A stretch of DNA of 9,613 bases from Leclercia sp. UBA7405 (GTDB lineage: Bacteria; Pseudomonadota; Gammaproteobacteria; Enterobacterales; Enterobacteriaceae), in contig DKMV01000341.1 in NCBI GenBank assembly GCA_002469605.1, positions 573 to 10,185 of the forward strand, read 5' to 3'. Numbering within the stretch: the stretch's first letter is position 1; each line of letters opens with the position of its first letter. The translations under genes were made by a program, and so were the position numbers. Below are positions 1 through 5,049 of this stretch, one piece after another. The notes under the pieces are model-generated. The model worked only from the letters and a program-made list of their open reading frames with translations. It was not told the origin of the DNA and made no database searches.

Positions 1-1
1 C

Positions 2-1867
2 GTCAATGATCTCCGGGCACTTGGGGACATCACCCACATCAACCTTTATATCAACTCACCCGGTGGTGATGTCTTCGACGGCATTGCTATCTATAACGCG
101 CTGAAGCACCACGGCGCGGCGATTACCGTACATATTGACGGTCTGGCCGCTTCCATGGCGTCAGTGATCGCTATGGTAGGAAATCCGGTCATCATGCCTG
201 AAAACACGATGATGATGATCCATAAGCCATGGGGGTTTGCTGGTGGTGACGCGAGCGACATGCGCGACTATGCGGATCTGCTCGACAAGGTTGAATCCGT
301 GCTTATCCCGGCTTATGCGCAGAAAACCGGAAAATCCACAGAAGAAATTGCGGCAATGCTGGAGGACGAAACCTGGATGAACGGCAGCGAGTGCCTTGAA
401 CTGGGTTTTGCCGACCAGGTGACACCATCCCTTCAGGCTATGGCCTGTATTCATTCAAAACGTATTGAGGAATTTGAAAAAATGCCAAAAAGTATTCGCA
501 ACATGATCACCCCGCCGCGTAACACTACCCAGCGTGACCCGGTTATTACCCAGTCTCCGGCACCGCAGGCAAAAACAGACCCGGCACCGGATGAAAATGC
601 GATCCGCGCGCAGGTAATGGCTGAGCAGAAAGCGCGTGTTAACGCTATCGGCGATCTTTTTGCCATGTTCGGCAATAAACATATGGAACTGCAGAATCAG
701 TGTGTGGCCGACCCTGATTGTTCCGTCGAAAAGGCGAAAGATTTGCTGCTGGCAGAACTCGGTAAAACAGCCACGCCATCCAATAAAACCACCCAGCCTC
801 ATATTCATGCGGGCAACGGTAACTTCGTCGCGGATGGTATTCGCCAGGCACTGATGGCGCGTGCCGGGTTCGAAGGTCAGGAGCGGGATAACGTTTATAA
901 CGGTATGACGCTGCGCGAGTATGCGCGTATGGCCCTGACAGAAAAAGGCATCGGTGTGGCCAGCTACAATCCGATGCAGATGGTTGGCCTGGCGCTGACC
1001 CACAGCACCTCTGACTTTGGCAACATTCTGCTCGATGTTGCGAATAAAGCGCTGATTCAGGGCTGGGACGAGGCGCAGGAAACCTTCGAGCAGTGGACCA
1101 AAAAAGGCCAGCTGTCGGACTTCAAAACGGCGCATCGTGTCGGTATGGGTGGTTTCCCTTCTCTGCGACAGGTTCGCGAAGGGGCGGAGTACAAGTACAT
1201 CACTACCACTGACAAAGGCGAAACCATCGCGCTTGCCACTTACGGTGAAATCTTCTCTGTAACCCGCCAGGCGATCATCAACGACGATCTTAACCAGCTC
1301 ACTGACGTACCGATGAAGATGGGGCGCGCGGCGAAAGCAACGATTGGCGATCTGGTCTACGCCATCCTGACCAAAAACCCGAAACTCTCTGACGGCAAGG
1401 CGCTGTTCCATGCCGATCACAAGAACCTGAGTTCGGGCGCCATTTCCGTGGCCAGCCTGGATGAATCGCGCAAGCTGATGCGTCTGCAGAAAGAAGGGGA
1501 GCGTACCCTGAATATTCGTCCGGCCTACATGCTGGTGCCCGTCAGCCTGGAAACCCTGGCGAATCAGACTATCAAGTCGGCCAGTGTTAAAGGTGCAGAT
1601 ATCAATGCCGGGATCGTTAACCCTATCCAGAACTTTGCAGAAGTCATTGCAGAACCACGTCTGGATGAGGCTGATGCGAAAGCCTGGTATCTGGCTGCCG
1701 CGAAGGGCACCGACACCATCGAGGTTGCGTATCTTAACGGCGTCGATACCCCTTACATCGATCAACAGGAAGGCTTCACCACTGATGGTATCGCCACGAA
1801 AGTACGTATCGATGCCGGTGTGGCACCGCTGGACTATCGCGGCATGACCAAATCCACTGGTCAGTAA
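2..1867 (+). CDS. ClpP-like prohead protease / major capsid protein fusion (5' partial)
   Basis: The reading frame is open from base 2 to a TAA at 1865-1867 (621 visible residues); the start lies upstream of the window. Visible residues 1 to about 145 are a ClpP/S49-type serine protease: the oxyanion-loop motif SPGGDVFDG (residues 19-27), nucleophile Ser51 in GLAASMAS, His74 in MIHKPWG, and a likely third triad member Asp122 in LEDETW, followed by the typical LGFAD. Residues about 150-265 are a Pro/Gln/Ala-rich and then helical linker with two Cys, resembling a scaffold or delta domain. The remainder resembles Mu gpT-type major capsid proteins (for example the ALFHADHKNLSS segment). By family knowledge the protease matures the prohead and the capsid domain forms the icosahedral shell; division of the chain into separate products is inferred. 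The fused arrangement is known in enterobacterial prophages. Portal and terminase genes would be expected upstream. Confidence 0.92.
   Translation, partial: VNDLRALGDITHINLYINSPGGDVFDGIAIYNALKHHGAAITVHIDGLAASMASVIAMVGNPVIMPENTMMMIHKPWGFAGGDASDMRDYADLLDKVESVLIPAYAQKTGKSTEEIAAMLEDETWMNGSECLELGFADQVTPSLQAMACIHSKRIEEFEKMPKSIRNMITPPRNTTQRDPVITQSPAPQAKTDPAPDENAIRAQVMAEQKARVNAIGDLFAMFGNKHMELQNQCVADPDCSVEKAKDLLLAELGKTATPSNKTTQPHIHAGNGNFVADGIRQALMARAGFEGQERDNVYNGMTLREYARMALTEKGIGVASYNPMQMVGLALTHSTSDFGNILLDVANKALIQGWDEAQETFEQWTKKGQLSDFKTAHRVGMGGFPSLRQVREGAEYKYITTTDKGETIALATYGEIFSVTRQAIINDDLNQLTDVPMKMGRAAKATIGDLVYAILTKNPKLSDGKALFHADHKNLSSGAISVASLDESRKLMRLQKEGERTLNIRPAYMLVPVSLETLANQTIKSASVKGADINAGIVNPIQNFAEVIAEPRLDEADAKAWYLAAAKGTDTIEVAYLNGVDTPYIDQQEGFTTDGIATKVRIDAGVAPLDYRGMTKSTGQ
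466..484 (+). promoter_or_regulatory. Candidate internal ribosome binding site in the protease-capsid gene
   Basis: The sequence TGAGGA (466-471) followed by an A/T-rich spacer and an in-frame ATG (482-484) forms a plausible translation start at the protease/linker boundary. The surrounding spacer is low in GC, which favours an unstructured start region. Its activity is unproven. Confidence 0.45.
482..1867 (+). CDS. Possible internal-start product: scaffold linker plus major capsid protein
   Basis: An ATG at 482-484 is in frame with the fusion gene and sits exactly after the protease domain. It is preceded by a GAGG core (467-470) about 11 bases upstream, a slightly long but usable Shine-Dalgarno spacing. 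Initiation here would give a 461-residue protein beginning MPKSIRNM, containing the linker and capsid domains without the protease. This resembles lambda, where scaffold Nu3 starts in frame inside protease gene C. It would also solve a stoichiometry problem, since a head needs hundreds of capsid subunits but few proteases. The start signal is seen; its use is inferred. Confidence 0.45.
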   Translation: MPKSIRNMITPPRNTTQRDPVITQSPAPQAKTDPAPDENAIRAQVMAEQKARVNAIGDLFAMFGNKHMELQNQCVADPDCSVEKAKDLLLAELGKTATPSNKTTQPHIHAGNGNFVADGIRQALMARAGFEGQERDNVYNGMTLREYARMALTEKGIGVASYNPMQMVGLALTHSTSDFGNILLDVANKALIQGWDEAQETFEQWTKKGQLSDFKTAHRVGMGGFPSLRQVREGAEYKYITTTDKGETIALATYGEIFSVTRQAIINDDLNQLTDVPMKMGRAAKATIGDLVYAILTKNPKLSDGKALFHADHKNLSSGAISVASLDESRKLMRLQKEGERTLNIRPAYMLVPVSLETLANQTIKSASVKGADINAGIVNPIQNFAEVIAEPRLDEADAKAWYLAAAKGTDTIEVAYLNGVDTPYIDQQEGFTTDGIATKVRIDAGVAPLDYRGMTKSTGQ

Positions 1868-1889
1868 AAAACAGTCCTGACAAACAGAT

Positions 1890-1908
1890 GCCCGTAAGGG
1901 CTTTTTTT
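1890..1908 (+). terminator. Intrinsic terminator between capsid and decoration genes
   Basis: GCCC (1890-1893), loop GTAA (a GNRA-type tetraloop) and GGGC (1898-1901) form a 4-bp all-GC hairpin followed directly by seven T (1902-1908). It lies 22 bases after the capsid stop and well before the next ribosome binding site. The stem is short, so termination may be partial. In a lambdoid late operon the polymerase would usually be antiterminated, so the hairpin may instead set a 3' end or protect the capsid mRNA. Confidence 0.7.
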
Positions 1909-1950
1909 ATACCTGAAACAAGCCCCGCAATGGGATGAATGGAGAGATTT

Positions 1951-2277
1951 ATGGCTAAGAACTATGCGCAGGACGGGAAAACGATCCCTCTGGTAAACAG
2001 TGGTACAACCGACATTCAGAGCGGCGATCCAGTTGTGGTTGGCAAACTTATCGCTGTGGCGATTACTGATATTCCTGTCGGCAATAACGGGGACGGCATT
2101 ACTGAAGGGGTATTCCTCCTGCCAAAAGTCCCCGCTGATGCAGTTACTGCCGGGGCGCAGGTGTATCTGAAGGACGGCAAAATCACGATCGAAGAAACGG
2201 ATGCCGTTGCCGCAGGTATCGCATGGGAAGAGGCAGGGGCAAGCACCACCGTTGTTGAAATTAAGATCAATGCCTAA
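1951..2277 (+). CDS. Capsid decoration (cement) protein, DUF2190 type
   Basis: This 108-residue protein begins MAKNYAQDGKTIPLVNSG and has a VVVGKLIAVAITDI stretch and many short beta-strand-like segments rich in Gly, Val, Ile and Thr. This matches the DUF2190 family of small phage proteins encoded beside the capsid gene, thought to bind the outside of the shell and stabilise it, as lambda gpD does. The ATG at 1951 is preferred over the in-frame ATG at 1939 because GGAGAG (1941-1946) lies just upstream of 1951 and overlaps the 1939 codon. In lambda the decoration gene precedes the capsid gene; here it follows. The family call is from sequence character; the decoration role is family knowledge. 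Confidence 0.82.
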   Translation: MAKNYAQDGKTIPLVNSGTTDIQSGDPVVVGKLIAVAITDIPVGNNGDGITEGVFLLPKVPADAVTAGAQVYLKDGKITIEETDAVAAGIAWEEAGASTTVVEIKINA

Positions 2278-2545
2278 CCCCTTTGACCGGATGGCGGCGC
2301 GCATGGACGCGGCCACCATAAAAAAGATGGGAAAGACGGCGATCATCAATGGCAGCAGCTATGACGTTGTTCCCGCCGAGCAGTTGGAGGAAATGGGGCC
2401 ATTGTCGGGAACAGGTACTTCGCTGGTGGTTTTCTCTGAGCTTTACCAGCCACGCCGAAACGACAGTGTCGACTACGACGGTAAGAACCTGACCGTTACC
2501 CGCTATGACTTGTTCAACGGAAAACCCCGCATCCATCTCGAATGA
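2270..2545 (+). CDS. Probable head-tail joining protein (lambda FII-like position)
   Basis: This 91-residue protein starts MPNPFDRMAARMDAATIKKMG. The start at 2270 overlaps the end of the decoration gene by 8 bases, suggesting translational coupling; the frame extends upstream but only through the decoration gene, so an earlier start is unlikely. Its position between the decoration gene and gene Z, its size, and the N-terminal helix with a following beta-rich part ending in FNGKPRIHLE fit small head-tail connector proteins such as lambda FII, which attaches the finished tail to the filled head. It is shorter than lambda FII (117 residues) and overall similarity is limited, so the role rests largely on context. 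The alternative is an uncharacterised small head-completion protein. Confidence 0.65.
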   Translation: MPNPFDRMAARMDAATIKKMGKTAIINGSSYDVVPAEQLEEMGPLSGTGTSLVVFSELYQPRRNDSVDYDGKNLTVTRYDLFNGKPRIHLE

Positions 2546-2554
2546 GGAGGTGCT

Positions 2555-3133
2555 ATGTCCGTGAAAGGACTGGAAAGGGCTATTCAGAACCTGAACAGCC
2601 TCAGCCGGTTAATCGTTCCTGAGGCAACCGCAAAAGCACTTAACCGGGTGGCCAGCAGAACGATAAGCCAGGGGAGCAAAGCTGTAGCGAAAGAAGCAAC
2701 AGTTGATGATAACCGGAAAAAGGGGCTTCCGGTTCGTCTGGTCCGCCAGCGTTCCCGTCTGCGCAAGGCCCGTCACGATCGCCCGGTCGCGTCGATAAAA
2801 ATTAACCGCGGTAATCTTCCTGCGATAAAGCTCGGCACGGCGCGCGTCCGGCTCTCGCGTAAAAAAGGGGCCAGAAACGGAGCGGGCAGCGTCCTCAAAA
2901 TTGGCCCCTATACCTTTCGTAACGCTTTTATTCAACAGCTTGCCAACGGGCGCTGGCAGGTCATGCGGCGCGTAGGTCAGGCCCGTTATCCGATTGATGT
3001 GGTCAAAGTTCCTCTTGAGACGCCGCTCACCGTGGCATTCACCGCTATTTCAAAGCGTCTTATTGAAAGCGATATGCCCAAAGAACTTTCCGCAGCCCTG
3101 AAAAACCAACTGAGGATCCACCTGAAGCGATGA
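2555..3133 (+). CDS. Z: Minor tail protein Z (tail completion)
   Basis: The protein is 192 residues, the same length as lambda gpZ, and strongly basic. Several segments agree with gpZ as I remember it: the VKGLERAIQNL start, an ALNRVASR segment, INRGNLPAIKLG, AFIQQLANGRW and the RYPIDVVKVPLE motif, with a KELSAALKNQLR segment near the end. In lambda, gpZ acts after the tail tube is terminated and is needed for DNA to be positioned and injected; tails lacking it join heads but are not infectious. GAGGAGGT (2544-2551) overlaps the upstream stop and is correctly spaced from ATG 2555. The end overlaps gene U by 4 bases (ATGA). Confidence 0.92.
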   Translation: MSVKGLERAIQNLNSLSRLIVPEATAKALNRVASRTISQGSKAVAKEATVDDNRKKGLPVRLVRQRSRLRKARHDRPVASIKINRGNLPAIKLGTARVRLSRKKGARNGAGSVLKIGPYTFRNAFIQQLANGRWQVMRRVGQARYPIDVVKVPLETPLTVAFTAISKRLIESDMPKELSAALKNQLRIHLKR

Positions 3134-3531
3134 ACAGACACAGCGCAATTCGTGCAGCCATTCTTGCAAAACTGAAAGCCGATATCACCGACACCGTCAC
3201 CTGGTTTGACGGGCGCCCTGTTTTTCTTGAAGAGCAGGATCTCCCTGCCGTGGCTGTTTACCTTTCTGACGCGGAGTACACCGGCGATTCGCTTGACGAA
3301 GATTCGTGGCAGGCGGTTGTTCACATCGAGGTATTTCTTAAAGCCTCCAGCCCCGACAGCGCGCTTGATTCCTGGATGGAAGAGAAAGTCTATCCGGCAA
3401 TGGCCTTGATTCCGGATCTGACAGAACTGGTCGAGACGTTCACCCCGCAGGGTTATGACTATCAGCGGGATGATGAAATGGCCACCTGGGGTTCAGTCGA
3501 TTTCACGTACTTAATCACCTATTCAATTTAA
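3130..3531 (+). CDS. U: Tail terminator protein U
   Basis: The protein is 133 residues against 131 in lambda gpU. It shares the family's run of motifs: an RAAILAKL helix, FDGRPVFLEEQDLPAVAVYL, AEYTGDSLDEDSWQA, HIEVFL, DSWMEEKVYPAM and a C-terminal GYDYQRDDEMATW...TYLITY segment. By family knowledge gpU forms a hexameric ring that caps the tail tube once it has reached the length set by the tape measure and provides the surface that joins the head. The ATG overlaps the stop of Z (ATGA), so translation is probably coupled. No truncation or unusual residues are evident. Confidence 0.95.
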   Translation: MNRHSAIRAAILAKLKADITDTVTWFDGRPVFLEEQDLPAVAVYLSDAEYTGDSLDEDSWQAVVHIEVFLKASSPDSALDSWMEEKVYPAMALIPDLTELVETFTPQGYDYQRDDEMATWGSVDFTYLITYSI

Positions 3532-3540
3532 GAGGTACTT

Positions 3541-4284
3541 ATGCCTACTCCAAACCCGCTGGCACCTGTAAAAGGCGCCGGTACCACACTCTGGCTTTAC
3601 ACCGGAACGGGCAATGCTTTCGCTAACCCACTCTCGGATATCGACTGGAACCGCCTCGCGAAAATTAAAGAGCTGACGCCGGGCGAAATGACCGCCGAAT
3701 CGTATGACGACACTTACCTCGATGACGAGGATGCCGACTGGAACGCGACGGCCCAAGGGGCAAAATCTGCCGGCGATACCTCGTTCACCCTCGCCTGGAA
3801 GCCGGGCGAAGAAGGGCAAAAAGACCTGGTCGCATGGTTTATTGATGGCGCAGTACGCTATTACAAAATCAAATACCCGAACGGTACCGTCGACGTTTTC
3901 CGCGGCTGGTGCAGCAGCCTGGGTAAAGCCATTCCGGCAAAAGAGGTCATTACCCGTACAGCGAAAATCACCAATACCGGCAAGCCGGAACTGGCAGAAG
4001 AAAGCGGGACCCCGAATATCCCAGTGACCGGCGTTACGCTCGATAAAGCCACAGCAAGCGTGGCCGTCGGCGCAACCACAACGCTCAATGTGACGGTTAA
4101 CCCTGCCAGCGCCTCAGATACCTCGTTCCGCGTGGCAACCTCTGACGGGGCAAAAGCAACGGTCACCGTTAGCGGCAATGCGATCACCGTCACCGGCGTG
4201 GCGGCAGGCACCGCTGACATTATTGTTATGACCAGCGACGGTAATTTTGTTGCGGTCTGCAAAGTCACCGTAACTGCAGCTTAA
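3541..4284 (+). CDS. V: Major tail tube protein V with C-terminal Ig-like domain
   Basis: The protein is 247 residues, almost the same as lambda gpV (246). Residues 1 to about 155 are the tube-forming domain ([19 protein letters not shown] start, [31 protein letters not shown]). After a short linker, residues about 160-247 form a bacterial Ig-like Big_2 domain ([43 protein letters not shown]). In lambda the tube domain stacks as hexameric rings around the tape measure and the Ig domain projects outward and is not essential for assembly. An AAGAGGT Shine-Dalgarno (3530-3536) overlaps the U stop and precedes ATG 3541. This gene is expected to be the most highly expressed of the tail genes. Confidence 0.94.
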   Translation: MPTPNPLAPVKGAGTTLWLYTGTGNAFANPLSDIDWNRLAKIKELTPGEMTAESYDDTYLDDEDADWNATAQGAKSAGDTSFTLAWKPGEEGQKDLVAWFIDGAVRYYKIKYPNGTVDVFRGWCSSLGKAIPAKEVITRTAKITNTGKPELAEESGTPNIPVTGVTLDKATASVAVGATTTLNVTVNPASASDTSFRVATSDGAKATVTVSGNAITVTGVAAGTADIIVMTSDGNFVAVCKVTVTAA

Positions 4285-4294
4285 GGAAGAAAGC

Positions 4295-4726
4295 ATGTTC
4301 CTGAAAAAAGATAAGTTCACCTGGCAAACAGAATCCCTGACCATATTCGAGTTGTCGGCGCTGCAGCGTATTGAGTACATCACGTTTATGGCCGCAGAGG
4401 AAAAGGCCGTCAGCGCTGACAGCGACGGCATCAGCGATCAGGAAATGACGGCCAGGCTGATTGGCTCAAATATTCGCTGCGGTGCGCGTTTGATCGCGAT
4501 GTCTTTGTCGCATAACGATCCGGCCGGCGCGGATGTAGAAACGCTTTTTCAGCAGGTTCTTAGCGGCTGGCCGCCGGAGGCGATCGGTAAAGCAGAAATG
4601 GAAATAAAGCTGCTCTCCGGCATGCTCGTTCCGGTTGATGATAGCAACTCAGCCGATCCAGATGCCCCAGCAGAGACCGAGAGCGCAGAACCCATTACGG
4701 CGGAAAAGCCCTTGCCAGCGAGCTGA
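4295..4726 (+). CDS. G: Tail assembly chaperone G
   Basis: The protein is 143 residues against 140 for lambda gpG. Shared features are the MFLK start, [10 protein letters not shown] near the N-terminus, a [11 protein letters not shown] motif, a WPPEAI..AE segment and LSGM, followed by an acidic Pro/Ala/Glu tail ending [14 protein letters not shown]. By family knowledge gpG coats the tape measure protein during tail assembly and is absent from the finished virion. The AAGGAAG site (4283-4289) overlaps the V stop. Near the 3' end the ribosome can shift to the -1 frame at 4702-4708 to give G-T, as described separately; non-shifted ribosomes stop at TGA 4724-4726. Confidence 0.92.
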   Translation: MFLKKDKFTWQTESLTIFELSALQRIEYITFMAAEEKAVSADSDGISDQEMTARLIGSNIRCGARLIAMSLSHNDPAGADVETLFQQVLSGWPPEAIGKAEMEIKLLSGMLVPVDDSNSADPDAPAETESAEPITAEKPLPAS

Positions 4727-5049
4727 AGTTTGTCCTGAATCTGGCGCGCGAGTTCGGGCGACCCGACTGGCGCGCCATGCTGGCTGGAATGACTTCCAGT
4801 GAGCTGGGCGACTGGCACCAGTTCTACAGGAAGCATTATTTTCAGGACGCGCAGCTCGACGCGCATTTTTCCGGGCTGCTTTATTCCATCTCCACACTTT
4901 TCTTCCGAGACCCGGAACTAACCCCCGCGCATTTCAGCCTGCTTTCCCCTTCCGGAATCGTCATAAGTGATGACGAGCCGGATGATGATGCGCTGATGTC
5001 CGCAGCCGAGGGGATCACAGGAGGTATCCGATATGGCCCAGCAGATTAG
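4295..5049 (+). CDS. GT: Frameshift product G-T (tail assembly chaperone with T extension)
   Basis: A -1 shift at 4702-4708 joins the first 138 codons of G to a further 113 codons, giving about 251 residues (lambda gpGT is 279). The -1 frame is blocked by adjacent TGA and TAG at 4636-4641 and then open to TAG 5047-5049, so the shift must occur between them. The extension reads [19 protein letters not shown], then [21 protein letters not shown], and is typical of gpT-type proteins. There is no Shine-Dalgarno site before the internal ATG at 4777, which argues against a free-standing T gene. By family knowledge the T part recruits tail tube subunits V to the G-coated tape measure. The end overlaps gene H by 17 bases. 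Confidence 0.88.
4702..4708 (+). promoter_or_regulatory. Programmed -1 frameshift slippery site GGAAAAG
   Basis: In the G frame the codons are GCG GAA AAG CCC, so the heptamer reads G GAA AAG and slips to GGA AAA. It lies at the position equivalent to lambda's G GGA AAG, just before the G stop, and also encodes the Lys of the terminal AEPxxAxK segment. The A-site slip of tRNA-Lys from AAG to AAA is ideal; the P-site slip of tRNA-Glu from GAA to GGA leaves one mismatch at the middle position. Confidence 0.8.
4743..4776 (+). other. Strong RNA hairpin in the T part of G-T
   Basis: GGCGCGC (4743-4749) is perfectly complementary to GCGCGCC (4770-4776). Between them TCGGG (4754-4758) pairs with CCCGA (4762-4766) around a CGA loop, and A4751-T4768 and G4752-C4767 can also pair. 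The structure begins 34 bases after the slippery heptamer, much farther than the usual 5-9 base spacing of frameshift stimulators, so its role is uncertain. Confidence 0.5.

Noticed and set aside
455..1765. A 436-codon open frame on the minus strand, antisense to the capsid gene
   Set aside because: It has no recognisable domain, low-complexity composition typical of antisense translation, and lies wholly opposite a confidently identified gene whose codon bias explains the lack of stops.
2201..2269. Upstream in-frame start at 2201 for the head-tail joining gene
   Set aside because: The extra codons run entirely inside the decoration gene in another frame and look like out-of-frame translation; the ATG at 2270 gives a sensible N-terminus and a short coupling overlap.
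4302..4311. A-rich run near the start of G as a second slippery site
   Set aside because: In the G frame it reads CTG AAA AAA GAT, which does not fit the X XXY YYZ pattern, and a shift there would reach no conserved frame.
4777..5049. Reading T as an independent 90-residue gene starting at ATG 4777
   Set aside because: No Shine-Dalgarno site precedes 4777, and the frame is open back to the slippery site with conserved T-type sequence ([16 protein letters not shown]) upstream of that ATG.
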